A DNA stretch of 64,000 nt from Umbelopsis ramanniana AG. Lineage: Eukaryota > Mucoromycota > Umbelopsidomycetes > Umbelopsidales > Umbelopsidaceae. The DNA lies in the NCBI RefSeq assembly GCF_025399195.1, contig NW_026252165.1, forward strand, positions 1 through 64,000. The letters run 5' to 3'. A model generated the notes under the pieces. It searched no databases, was not told where the DNA came from, and was given only the letters and a program-made list of their open reading frames with translations. Positions within the stretch are counted from its first letter, which is position 1. Every line of letters begins with the position of its first letter. This document shows positions 26,201 to 36,610 of the stretch, piece after piece. A program made the position numbers and the translations under genes.

Positions 26201-28503
26201 TGAGAGGCAACCATTAACTCTCTTGAAATCTAGACTATCTCTATGTTGCATTCATCTTCTGCTATTTGTGCGAAGTGTTGATCAAGCTAATCGGATTAGG
26301 GTGGAGAAAGGTAAATATTCAAACACATGTACCCTTTCAAGGACTATACGCTTATCATATATTCTAGTGGATTCAAAACAAATGGAACAGATATGATTGT
26401 GTCATTGTGATCTGTACGATTACAATGTGCATTCTACGCTTCACGTTGGAAAATGTAGGTTTTGTGATAGAAATCATAGAGAAAATCCAAGTGCGCTTGA
26501 CCTAACACGAATTTGATAGCTTTGGACCCAGCGATTGGAACAATACTTGCTTGTTTTAGTATCGATGAGACTGGGACAAGGATTTTCATCGTTACAGACC
26601 TTGTTCCATGCAGTGCAAGCTTCTTTGCCGTCGATTTTGAACGTTTCTGCCATCTTCATGATGGTGATGTGTTTATTTGCTATGCTGTTTATGGAGTTCT
26701 TTGGACTGACCAAGTACGGGCCATATGGAACCGACCATGCCAACTTTAGATCGTATGGCAACTCGCTACTTACACTGGTCCGCATGACAACTGGTGAAAA
26801 TTGGGTAAGCATTTACAGCATCTCTAATAAACGCAACCCTTTCTGCAGCACCCAATACTGACCTTCAAAATGACAGGATTTCTTGATGCACGATTTCACT
26901 GTATCGGCACCTAACTGCGTATCAGCGGACTCTGCGGACTTTTTGGACAGTGATTGTGGTAGCCCAGCATGGGCATACCTTCTATTTATTGTCTTTTACA
27001 TTATCTGCACGCACATTTTTCTCAATTTGTTCACTGTGGTATGTATACTGAATTGACGAATATGATTTCTCATACATGGTACTAATGACAGCAACAGGTC
27101 ATCATAAGCAACTTCCAATATGCATACGAACACACAGCTCGGTTTACGCTGATTACGAAAACTGATCTTCAGAAGTATGTGACCTATCTCTTTAAAGCAG
27201 CTATTTTTTTCGTACCCTCTTCTGACACTCGTTTTAGGTTCAAGCAAGCGTGGGCTGAGGTCGATCCCAAAGGAACAGGCTATATATCGAAAACCAAGAT
27301 AGCCGCATTGTTTCGAGTATGTGTGCTTTGAACTGCCACTAACATCTCTAGCGCCTCATACTGACTTCTATTTATTTTAGCACTTGCACGGACGCTTTGA
27401 TTTGCGTATTTATTCTGAAGGCTTTAGCTTGCAAGACCTTCAGGCCCTGGCAAAGAAAGAATTCGACGACATTGGTGATGAGAAAGCTACATCACTATAT
27501 ACTAATCCAGAACTGATGGAACTTCGCTACCGCTACGATGAAGTCAATGCTAGACTTTCTCTTTTGGACTTGAAGGCAACAGAACGCAGGCGCAAACAGT
27601 ACAATTTGCTATACACCGTAAGATTTAACCAACCACTCTGCAAAGCTACAGTGTACAAAAGTAGCTAAACTTCCTTACAGGAGCTTTTATGGACACAAAC
27701 TTCGAAAGGAATATCGTTCGACAGCGCATTGCTAGTCATGGCGTATCGTTTCATTGATCCGCAAGAGTTTCTAACGTGAGTATATCCGGTGATAGTAAGT
27801 GCCGTGAAAATACATTTGTTGACAATCTTTGCTTGTAGACTTGATCGACTACTCGACCGGCTCGAAAAGTTAGAGAAAATTGAGAGAAACTACGCGATTG
27901 AAAAAGTGAGAGGATATTTCTTGACCTTAGCAGAAAGGAAACGATATCTTCGTAAACTTTGGGCAAAGGCCAACGAAGAGGAAATTCGACGTCTCAGTAT
28001 CCTTCAGCCTAACGATAGCAACTTCCCGAATGAGGTATCCAAACTACTTGCACAAGCCTCCGTCGAGAAACCCATCATCCCCAAGATTGTTATCAACAGC
28101 GACATGCTTGATAACCAAACCAGTTATGGAGACTCGGCATCTCTTTCACCCTACCCAGTTTCCCCTGGCAGTGGATCGTACGATAACGCGCCACTATCCC
28201 CAAATTTCCATTGGTCAACGACCACCGCAGGCAGTCCCTATAGTGAAAACGCTGGTATGCATAGCCCATCGGTTCGCCATGATGGGCCACTCACACCGTC
28301 ATCACCCGCATCCTATATAGCAAGCCAAGAAGGCAGTTCATATTCTCATGATAGTGAAGCTGACATGTTGGTAGACAACTTCAACACTAGTGTTTGGTCA
28401 GGTGAGACTTTTCTTTCCTTTTCTTTGCTTTCCTTGAATTGTTCTTATTCTAAACCGTTCATTTATCTCAGACTTGCTCCGAAATGAGACAGATGTCACC
28501 TAA
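20205..28503 (+). CDS. CCH1: high-affinity voltage-gated-type calcium channel Cch1
   Basis: Pore subunit of the plasma-membrane high-affinity Ca2+ influx system (works with Mid1 in yeast). Twenty-five exons total 6672 nt, 2223 aa: 20205-21559, 21649-21792, 21864-22347, 22417-22570, 22655-22999, 23067-23363, 23421-23848, 23927-23950, 24031-24121, 24190-24346, 24411-24644, 24707-25553, 25615-25761, 25837-26053, 26119-26172, 26234-26310, 26368-26454, 26520-26804, 26877-27038, 27098-27174, 27238-27316, 27381-27617, 27681-27775, 27839-28401, 28472-28503. A disordered 450-residue N-tail precedes four six-helix repeats. Pore loops read SLEGWTD, TSENWTD, STEGWI and TGENWD, an EEEE filter. The repeat III S4 is Arg-rich (RTLRTVRSFRILRLIRYF). 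An EF-hand-like DPKGTGYISKTKI and a disordered C-tail follow. Confidence 0.95.
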
Positions 28504-28867
28504 TAGAATTGTAAATTATCTCTTGTAATCAACCATGAAAAATGTACCTATACCCCTGACAAAGTGACAACGTAGCATCATAAAACATTTTTTTGTAACC
28601 ATATGTTGGATGGCAAAGCCTCCGTGCCCAGCCGGCCCAAAAAGATATGTTTTGCGATGGATCCCGCCACCATCTGTAAGGCTTACACAGTCATTGCCCA
28701 GCCAAATCGTCCTTGAAATAGGATTTATTGTTTGACTACAAATTCCACTAATTAATAACACTATGTTTTGGACCGACTGTTGCATATGAAGCACCATCCG
28801 TAAAACCTCTATCCAAATCAACTTCATTGAAGAATCCGTGCCATATCCGACGACTGGAAAGTAGTTC
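28504..28867. other. CCH1 3' flank
   Basis: Presumed 3' UTR and terminator of CCH1. No other feature seen. Confidence 0.35.
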
Positions 28868-28999
28868 TTATTTCAGCTTGGACAGTTTTTCGTATAACTT
28901 CTCCTGATTCTTCGTTCCTGATTTCTTTAGAGCAAATTGTTTTGCCACACCAAACATAGATTCCCTTAGTTTGTTTTCAAAGGCTCGGGATATCGCATT
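28868..28999 (-). pseudogene. orphan terminal exon of an unidentified gene
   Basis: A 132-nt open stretch after an acceptor-like CCTTCAG ends in TAA. It reads like real coding sequence: AISRAFENKLRESMFGVAKQ, then a basic tail KNQEKLYEKLSKLK. Upstream on the minus strand lies transposon debris, so the 5' exons are missing or displaced. I do not recognise the protein. Alternatively it is a chance open frame. Confidence 0.3.
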
Positions 29000-29139
29000 C
29001 TGAAGGACTGTTTACGGAAGATGAAATGATAATTTGCGTTAGATAGAATGATCATTTTGCGTTGGATATTGCGTTAGATACTTTAGATACTTTTTACTTG
29101 CCTCTTTCGAGTATCGTTCGTTACGAACGCATGGGGATT

Positions 29140-29900
29140 TCATAGCACCCTGTGCCTATCTGGCAAGTTCCACGCTGGACGAGCACCAGTTGTTGCGTAG
29201 TGATGAACGATGCGGCGCAGGTTGAATGCAGCCATCACATCTTTATTGCCATAACGGTAGATGATCGAAAATTCGACGTTGGCAGATACTGGGTCCACGG
29301 AAGCTCATAATTGCGAAGGGAACTGTTTGCGTATCGCTCAGCGCAGTGGGGGTCCTAATCTGTTGTAGAGATTATATGCTTAAATTTGTTGTGTTTGGTT
29401 TAGACTTTCACGTTTCTCGCACTGCTCGAATAATCTTGCTTATAACGCGGAGATTCAACTCTTCTCGCAAATCTGGACATTTCGGAAAGGGTGTAGATAT
29501 TCAAAGTTACCACTTCTTGCGCTTGAAGTGCTCACAAACCATAGAATGCCTTGAGACATGGTGTTCAACGGTGCGATTGTCGCAGGGGCAGGTGATACTA
29601 GTTCTAAATTCTGGCACCTTGACAACATGACAAAATTGAGCCACGTACTTAGACAAGCCTTTGTTTGGCATGGGAGGGGATCCTTTCCTGTTGCCGACGT
29701 TGCCGCTGCCCCATGCAAAGACCTTTGGTACATCTTGTTCTTGATAGATTGGTCTTTCAATTGCTGGACCAGTTGCTGCCACAGGTTTTATTGGTGGAAG
29801 TCTTGAGTGTGAGCTAAGAATTTGCGTTTTTATGCCAGCCATAGCGCTCTCAATCCTTATCTGTCTACTGCGCCGCCATCTGCAATAGAAAGGTAGTTTT
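29140..29900 (-). pseudogene. Fanzor (TnpB-like RuvC nuclease) pseudogene, C-terminal part
   Basis: The minus strand encodes the second half of a Fanzor-like protein: a basic RWRRSRQIRIESAM helix, FAWGSGNVGNRKGSPPMP, then VPEFRTSITC with the presumed RuvC-II Glu (codon 29611-29609). Zinc-ligand-like Cys/His follow (CPCDNRTVEHHVSRHSMVC). After about 240 nt of unrelated or intronic sequence, GNKDVMAAFNLRRIVHHY carries the presumed RuvC-III Asp (codon 29241-29239), then a short tail and a stop. Fanzors are eukaryotic RNA-guided relatives of TnpB. The order and motifs match that family as I know it. The gene is broken by stops and split from its 5' half by a retroelement, so it cannot make a full protein. 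Confidence 0.55.
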
Positions 29901-29920
29901 GACCATGAATGAAGTACTTC

Positions 29921-30071
29921 TGATACGTGTGCGGCGCAAAGAGTTAAGAAACAAGAGATCCTCTATTCAATCAAAGTAAAGAAGCGGTATTTATAGTCAA
30001 TTAGACTATGAGTGATCTTGAACTCCGCGTAAGAGGGGAAGTCACTGACATAAATATTATGCGGCGTCTCA
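29921..30071 (-). repeat. LTR copy, inverted (about 151 bp)
   Basis: On the minus strand it begins TGAGACGCCGCA and ends CGCCGCACACGTATCA, giving the TG...CA ends of an LTR. It contains the core ACTATAAATACCGC (promoter-like TATAAATA) shared with the right copy. Confidence 0.75.
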
Positions 30072-30227
30072 GCATGTACTGGTGAACATAGGTGACCCAT
30101 TCATCATAATGGTCGCGACGTAAAGTTGACAACTGAACCAGCGGTTTGAGAGCGCTCTCGGACGCCTTGTTCTTTCCTTTCGAAAGCATATCTACCTGAA
30201 GGATGCACGCCCCAGTGGCGCACCAAG

Positions 30228-31352
30228 TTGCATCAGATGTCGCAGAAATATGAAGAGAAAGATGGCTACTTATACCTAAGGATAGAAGAAGGACTAGGAC
30301 CGAAGATGTTGCTTGAGGGAAACGTGGAAGAAATCTTAGACGGTGTTCACCAGGACGGCCTTTTAGGAATCAAGAACAGTTGGCGTAAAGCTAGGCTTCA
30401 GTACATAGCTCCAAGAATGTATGAAAGAATGAAGCAATTGGCGCAATCTTGTCCAATCTGCCAACGGAGGAGTCGCAGGAGATATCTGAGGCAGAACCCT
30501 GCGCACCCAATCCCTACACCTGATCAATCGCTCTATATGGTAGGTTTCGATGCCGTCGGACCCATGGACATTACCCCAGTACCTGCTCGCCGACGGTGGA
30601 TCCAACTTCACTTCAGGATTTGTGAAAGATTTCTTGAACACAGTGCAGTGTAAGCACCTGACCACCACGGCTTACCGTCCTCAAGTCAATGGTTTGTGCG
30701 AAAGGTTAAACCAGACCCTAGTGCAGGCATTGTCCAAGATCTGTCTCCAACGAGAGGATACTAGTAACTGGGATAACTACGTCAACCAAGCGTTGTTAGT
30801 TATCCGGGCTATGCCGAGTGATGTTTCCGGACACACTCCTGCGAAGTTGATGTACGGATACGAAATCCGCACTCCAGCTACATGGCCAGCGCCGCGCCAA
30901 GATTACGTCGAAGGTGATATTGGCGAAGAACTTGTCTCGAGGATCAAGGTGATCGACCATGCTATGCAAGAGCTGTGACGATCAGTCCAAGCTCAAGAGG
31001 ACGAGCGAAAGAGAAAGTCAAGTCGAGATACGACCGCGATGTGTTCTCGAAGACCTTTAATCTGGGCGATGCAGTGTTGATGCGCGACCATGTACATGCG
31101 GGCAAGCTCGAAGCTAAGTGGATAGATCCATTGACCGTGACAAGAATCAACCGTAACGGCACTTACCACCTGGCTGGACCTTTTGGAAGTCGACTTGCTG
31201 GAGCCGTGAATGGCGACTTCATGAAGCCATGGGTGGAACGTGTTGGTATGGTCCCTGACGTATTGACTGCGAGGCAGGCGAAAAAACAGTTGTTGGCATT
31301 TCGACAGAAAGTTCTTTTGGATCAACGTACGGGAGAGGAAGTCGACACTTAG
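30228..31352 (+). pseudogene. Ty3/gypsy integrase, frameshifted and internally deleted
   Basis: Three overlapping open stretches make up a damaged integrase. 30228-30653 carries the H2C2-like region (HQDGLLGIKNSW, CPICQRR) and the start of the catalytic core (VGFDAVGPMD). A deletion of roughly 50-60 codons and a frame change lead to 30550-30978, which holds LLADGGSNFTSGFVKDF and TAYRPQVNGLCERLNQTL (the D..E part of the core). After a stop at 30976-30978, 30975-31352 carries the C-terminal domain (FNLGDAVLMRDH, KWIDPLTVTRINRNGTYHLA). The family is clear; the element is inactive. Confidence 0.8.
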
Positions 31353-31362
31353 GGGAGGGACA
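31350..31362 (+). other. polypurine tract
   Basis: TTAGGGGAGGGACA abuts the first TG of the right LTR, the position expected of the plus-strand primer in LTR retrotransposons. Confidence 0.65.
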
Positions 31363-31455
31363 TGAGACGCCGCAGATGACTATAAATACCGCTTCTTTAC
31401 TTTGATTGAATAGAGGATCTCTTGTTTCTTAACTCTTTGCGCCGCACACGTATCA
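31363..31455 (+). repeat. LTR copy, direct (93 bp, internally deleted)
   Basis: Begins TGAGACGCCGCA and ends CACACGTATCA. It matches the left copy but lacks about 58 bp after the first 12 bp. Confidence 0.75.
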
Positions 31456-31779
31456 TTTTGGTGAAGCTACCAGGGGGTAACACATATTTATTTTCAAGGT
31501 AAAAATTGTAAACACTGTGCCGCGCAACATGCAAGCAGACGCTAGATTTCAATCATTTGTGGACAGACCGTCGCACTTCCATGGTTCTACGCAAGAGAAC
31601 CCGATTACCTGGTGTAAAAACATCGACCGTTAGTAAAGACGTAAAAATCCGGAAGCACCCCAACCCGCGCCGAAGGGACTACTAATAGAAGGCAGTTAAC
31701 TCATAGCCAAAGAAAAAAGTCAGTACAAAACAGAAGAAAATCAACAAACCCAACAAAAATAAAACTCATTAGTAATTAA

Positions 31780-32760
31780 TCATTTAGAAAAACTCAAGAA
31801 TGGAATACCCCAAATACCTTGATATTCTACGTTACCTACAAGAAGGATCAGTCTGGCGTTCTTCCAATAGTCTAAAGTATGAAGTGTACGCATTAAACCT
31901 GGATCCACACCGATGAGGCTGGTAGCAGCCAGGATAACAGAAAGACTTTCTGGCGTTACCATTTCCAGCGGAAAATTTCCTTCTTTTCATTCTTACGCCG
32001 CTTCTTCCTTTGCTTCCTTTTGCGTTTTCGAGGAACGGCACTTGATGTTCCTTCTCCAGCACTGCTCTCATCATCCTCGTCAGGTTCAGCTGGTGGGCTA
32101 CGGCCCCCGCCAATGGTCACACAACAGCCATAGCCATCAGTGGAAATACTAACATGTTCTGTCATGTTGCTACAGAAAGAATATTTCGTAAGACTTTGCA
32201 CCAATATATATTATAATAAAATAGTATACTGCATACCTGATGCCAATCTTGTCAAAGTGGAATACTTCTTCCCATATACCTTGTTGTTCTGAGGGTATGT
32301 TGCCTTTGGTATCTACTCCGAACACTGTAGCAACTCGCGGTCGACAAAGGTGCTTGAAAATGACTTCATGCAGCTTAAAGTATTTGGTTACCATCTTGTA
32401 TTCGGGAAATAACTGGAAACGCCGGCAATCCAATAGTGCTCGCTCAATTCATGTAATTTATGATGGCAGCAATAGACCTTTTTTCCTTCAGTAGTCGGCT
32501 ATTCAGTCGATGTTTTCTCCTGCCTCGTGTAGAAGTGACAAGAAGGAGAAAACCCAACGATCGTCTATGTGACGTGATGATACCCGACGATGCATTATTT
32601 TCTATATGCTGCCTGCTAACCTCTCTCCAGCTGTTGCCACCCGCTGCTCCGCTTCAGTGAGGACATGGTCTTCCTCGTCTTCATCAGCGTCACTTTCATC
32701 GGATTGTCAATCCAAGCATGTATTTTCTTCTTCTTCTTCTTCTTCTTCTTCTTGTCCACG
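31780..32760 (-). pseudogene. Fanzor (TnpB-like nuclease) pseudogene, N-terminal part with RuvC-I
   Basis: Read on the minus strand: an acidic poly-Glu N-terminus (from the GAA microsatellite), then FPEYKMVTKYFKLHEVIFKH and GIWEEVFHFDKIG. A likely GTATGC...TAG intron leads to SNMTEHVSISTDGYGCCVTI (the TDG stretch before RuvC) and a Lys/Arg-rich run. After a one-base frameshift comes LAATSLIGVDPGLMRTLHTL, whose Asp (codon 31905-31903) fits RuvC-I. In-frame stops also interrupt the acidic part. It continues, beyond the gypsy remnant, in the C-terminal part at 29.1-29.9 kb. The call rests on motif order across both parts. Confidence 0.55.
32725..32753. repeat. (TTC)n / (GAA)n microsatellite
   Basis: About nine TTC units in a row on the plus strand. 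On the minus strand it reads as Glu codons in the Fanzor N-terminal region. Confidence 0.9.
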
Positions 32761-32785
32761 AGTTTCAATATCTGTGCCATAAGCC

Positions 32786-33584
32786 TCAGACGTAGTGGGG
32801 ACTGCCTGAATAGGTATTGAGATGGCTTCGTCCCACTACTGATCGGTAATGACTTCTTGAGTGAGCGTTGGCGTATGATTGATATCGGTCCAGATCTGTA
32901 ACAAGCACTAACTGATTGATACGTTGAGATGCTATTTTTTCCAGAGTCAACTTACATTTTTCAACCAAGTGTCTATGCAACGCGGATGTTGATATAGATA
33001 CTTCTGGAAACGCCGCACAGAGTACTCTTCTAATATCCAACAATATAGCTGTCGGGGCATAACATATCAGAAATTGCGAATGGTCGTCTGTCAACTTAGG
33101 CTTACGACCAGCTCCTGGCTTTCTACCGCTTATCGGTAATCGTCGTTCGTCATTGTATGTCTGATGTAGTGTTGCGCTGTCCTAACGTTAATTCCAGTCA
33201 AGAGCGCAGCCTCCTTGGCAGTCTTACCCTGCTCAATCACGTAATCAAATAATTGTTCAACCTGATGTCCAGTGTGTCGTCTATATGGCCCTCTTATCTT
33301 TCGTGATTGGTGCCTTTCTGTCGAGTTTCGTCGATTGCTATGGGTGAAGCCGATTCTGTGGATAGCGTGTGGTCCGGTCCCACCATATCATTATCCATCA
33401 GAGTTCTCAACGGTACCGGAACGTCATCGTCATTTCCGCCTTCCTCCTCGATATCCATCGGTTGACTTGGTTTTTCCATCATAGTCTCCTCATTTTGCAT
33501 GGTGGACTCTGTAGAGGTAGAGTTATCAGCTTCACACAAGATCATGTTTTCGCCTGCAATAAATGCGATATGACTGTTTTCCAT
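32786..33584 (-). pseudogene. Tc1/mariner-like transposase, N-terminal fragment
   Basis: The minus strand carries an acidic leader (33584-33294), then after a frameshift GPYRRHTGHQVEQLFDYVIE and the helix-turn-helix EAALLTGINVRTAQHYI. After another frameshift follow SGRKPGAGRKPKLTDDH, FPEVSISTSALHRHLVEKCK and LTLEK. This is the N-terminal DNA-binding part of a Tc1/IS630-like transposase type that I know from Mucorales genomes. The DDE catalytic domain is missing downstream, where Fanzor sequence follows instead. Two frameshifts show it is inactive. Confidence 0.7.
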
Positions 33585-34313
33585 GTTATATGCCCACTAT
33601 GTAAGGGCTCATAGTCCGTATATTCAATTTTCTATAAAAACCTGAATTCGCATATAAGGATACCTTGAAAAAATATTGCTAAAGTTTGCGTATACAAATC
33701 AGAGGATGTGCGCCAATTATTTTGAGAAAGACTGTATTTTGCATTTCCATACGCGCATCCTCCGTAGACGGTGTTATACTACGTCATATACATGGTGATC
33801 CCAAGTAGCTATGATTAATCCTTGAAACTAAACCCAACAACATAAAAGTATTATATGTCAGCATCTCGTGTTTCCACTGATGTTCTTTGCTTGCTATTTA
33901 AATCAGGAAAACATCGTTCAAAGTTCTTTTGAAGTAAATAGATTCTACCGATACCAAATACAATAATAGGCCGGTGACGACTATCTTCATAAAGATACAA
34001 GTTTTCATTTCCAAAAAAGATAAAGGGTATCGCATTAAGGATGATGTACATCACCTTCTACTTTCGTGTAGATTCGATCTTTTAAGGATAACGAGCTGCG
34101 ATTTGCTGCGAACAGCACTAAACACCTTGCGATGTTTTAATTTTGTCATCCAAAGCAACTGAAAACAGTTGGGCTGGGGTTTTCGGAGGATCGGGTCTTG
34201 GCTTTGTGTTTCTATTTTTGTTTTTAACTCGTACGGTTTTGAGCACAATAAAAAGGAGAGTCGCTGCCATTGTCCTTAAAGTGCCTTTTTGATTCTTTCA
34301 CACTTCTTCCAAA
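33585..34313. other. intergenic
   Basis: No coding or RNA feature that I can support. The last 60 bp before 34314 look like a leader of the small gene that follows. Confidence 0.35.
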
Positions 34314-34544
34314 ATGTTATCCTGGTTCACTAGCTGTATAGCCATCAGTCCACAATCTGCTGTTGCCCCTGAAAAAGCACCACCCGTTCCTACCATGGCA
34401 GAGCCGTATCCCGAAGTTCAACGACCCAGCACTTTATATATGCTAAACCGGCAATCATCTTTGGTTCGAAACTCTGTAATACCTCCTCCTCCATCACACA
34501 ATCGAGTCTCAAAACGACCACTTCATCTCATGCCTAACGCATGA
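34314..34544 (+). CDS. small hypothetical protein (76 aa)
   Basis: The ATG lies in a favourable AAAATG context after a pyrimidine-rich leader. The product is Pro/Ser-rich with no predicted fold: it contains PEKAPPVPTMAEPYPEVQRP and SVIPPPPSHNRVSKRP. There is a weakly hydrophobic N-terminus (MLSWFTSCIAIS) but no clear signal peptide. It is flanked by about 700 bp and 1.2 kb without other genes. Function unknown. Its coding status rests on start context and composition only. Confidence 0.45.
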   Translation: MLSWFTSCIAISPQSAVAPEKAPPVPTMAEPYPEVQRPSTLYMLNRQSSLVRNSVIPPPPSHNRVSKRPLHLMPNA

Positions 34545-35799
34545 GCTGCATTTGAAACCATTGAGGATCAGCTACAATGATGGCATATTCTATATCAAAG
34601 CTTGACGCACGAGTTATCGTTGTGCCAAGCCTAATTTTGGCTCATTGGCGATTCACTGTTGTATAATTGAAAAAAATAATTTTGTAATGGCATAATTATC
34701 CACTCCGGCACCACCAACGTGCTGGCGCTGTTACATGTGTCTATACAAATTTTACTGACGTGACAAAAGATAATAAAAAAACTCATATCTTTATTCCTAT
34801 ATTTGACTTGATGTATAATCTGTGTATGTTAATGCTAAGAGACGACCGTAACAGAACAGTAGACTTTATTATTATTTAGTGGGATTCGATGAAAGTAGCC
34901 TTGTTCACTCTGTTAAAGTGAATTTGAGTATGCGAACGATGTTGTACTTCATAGTACGTGCTGTTTCCTTGTGCTCCCTTTGCCGTATCACACAGGTACA
35001 TTTGCGAACGACCATGCTTCGACATGTAAACTCTATCAAGTGATGAAGGTAATGTTACAGCCTCTCTCATACAGCGCAGCTATGGACAAAGAACCCATTG
35101 AATTCACTTTGAGACGAGGATGCCTTTTGAAGTAGTGACCACAGACTAAGACAAAAGGCATTATCAAGTAATCACAAGTATGAGCTATGCTGTCAAGCGA
35201 GCAAGCCCTTGGATGCTTCCGTCGCGTAGGAGTTATCTGTTTTTGCATGTTAGAAGACTATCGTCCACACGGACTAATTTAGAAATGCGCACACTTTTGT
35301 GATATTTTTTAATTATCATTGTTAAATTAAAATGACTCTGGGGCTTTTGCTTCGATGTCGTTGGTCTCGGTGATCCGCACCTTGATACCGAGCTTCCATT
35401 TCCCCCATTTCTATTTCTCGTTTCCCATACACTTTGATACAAATCTTTCTTTCGCTTCCATAGCTTTTTGGTCAATTTTCGGACTCTTGCAAATCTCCAT
35501 GTATTAAATGATGTTTGACCTGTTACAGTTCTTGACCAATGATCGCATTTTGTGTACGCAGCCGTGTTAGATTTTTTTGCGATAGAGAAATTTGGATTGG
35601 GTTCCGTGCCAATGATTGTTCTCCAAAGCCCGGTCAGGTGACATTCAGCATTTTTCCTCTCGGGTCTCAAAGTACCGTCTGCCTTCGATTTGACTCAAAC
35701 TGGTGACTGCTTTCTGTACCTTGCTCGATTCCTGATATCACCGAGACTGGGCAGTCGAATTGTAGCATTTTGTTTTAATTTCTCCCTCTCTTCATTACC
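34545..35799. other. intergenic / MTFP1 upstream region
   Basis: Open frames on the minus strand (for example 35233-35670) have no recognisable domain and overlap the likely MTFP1 promoter. I regard them as chance frames. Confidence 0.35.
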
Positions 35800-36610
35800 A
35801 TGGCAGGATCCGTCGATAACAGCAAGCAAGAGAAAGTTGTGGCTCCCGGGCCAAATCCTGCACCTATTCAACGTCAGAAATCGTATACCGAAGAAATTGT
35901 AGACGGACAAGTTGATTCAGTTGACACCAATGCTCGCTGGTTGGCTTACGGTGCTCGTTTGCGAACCGCCATTCGAGCTTCAACTCGTTACTTGGCTTAC
36001 AGCAGTGATGTTGGTGAGGCATTCAGACCCATTGTGCATCCCTTGATGGTTCGTGCTGCCTATGGTATCAGCTGGGCCTATGTCGGATTGGATGTTGCTT
36101 ATGAAGGATACAAGACTCACAAGGCTGGCAATGTAAGTAAATTATAAAACAGAAGTGTGTGGTGATTCCAAAGGACGGCCATGCTCATTCTTCCCTGCTC
36201 CTTCGTAGGACAATGCTGTCGTCGGTGTGGCTGCTTTCAAACGCGGTATCTTCCAGACCTTTGCTTCCATGCTATTGCCCATGGCTACCATCCACACCGC
36301 AGTCAAATACAGCGCCAAGCATGTATTCAACAATATGAAAAATACCAAGATTAAGACGTAAGTGTTATACGTGCGGGCTAGAACACGATATTCGAGAAGA
36401 CTGACCACATGTGATACAATTGCCATATGCAGATGGGGACCAACTGCCACCGGTCTGGCGATTTTGCCGCTTCTCCCTTATATGTATGACGAGGTTGTGG
36501 AACATATTGTCGACCGGGCGTTTGAGCCGTTGGAGAAGAAGGTTCTTAGCGAAAAGGATGTGTCTCGGGTACCTCCAGTTCATCATAACATCGTTAAAGA
36601 AAGCGAATAA
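35800..36610 (+). CDS. MTFP1: mitochondrial fission process protein 1 (MTFP1/MTP18 family)
   Basis: Inner-mitochondrial-membrane protein of the MTP18 family, linked to mitochondrial division and morphology in animals. Exons 35800-36132, 36209-36357 and 36433-36610 give 219 aa. Conserved stretches: ARWLAYGARLRTAIRASTRY, LAYSSDVGEAFRPIVHP, SWAYVGLDVAYEGYK, then RGIFQTFASMLLPMATIHTA and WGPTATGLAILPLLPYMYDE, each a likely membrane segment. The last part EHIVDRAFEPL is also typical. The disordered N-terminal 40 residues lack a classical presequence. Start chosen as the first ATG (ACCATGGC, strong context). Confidence 0.92.

Larger units (their letters stand above)
29921..31455 (+). mobile_element. 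rearranged Ty3/gypsy LTR-retrotransposon remnant
   Basis: A 1.5-kb block bounded by two copies of the same LTR in opposite orientation. It contains a frameshifted integrase region on the plus strand and, at about 30072-30225, an inverted coding scrap (TLRRDHYDEWVTYVHQ) resembling gypsy integrase. Gag, protease, RT and RNase H are absent. No target-site duplication is visible (ACTTC on the left, TTTTG on the right), as expected after rearrangement. It interrupts the Fanzor pseudogene between its RuvC-I and RuvC-II parts. Confidence 0.75.

Noticed and set aside
29346-29630. 94-aa plus-strand open frame
   Set aside because: It lies antisense to the Fanzor C-terminal block, whose motifs are recognisable; this frame shows none.
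35233-35670. 145-aa minus-strand open frame
   Set aside because: No domain and low-complexity basic composition; it overlaps the MTFP1 promoter side and has no supporting start or splice signals.
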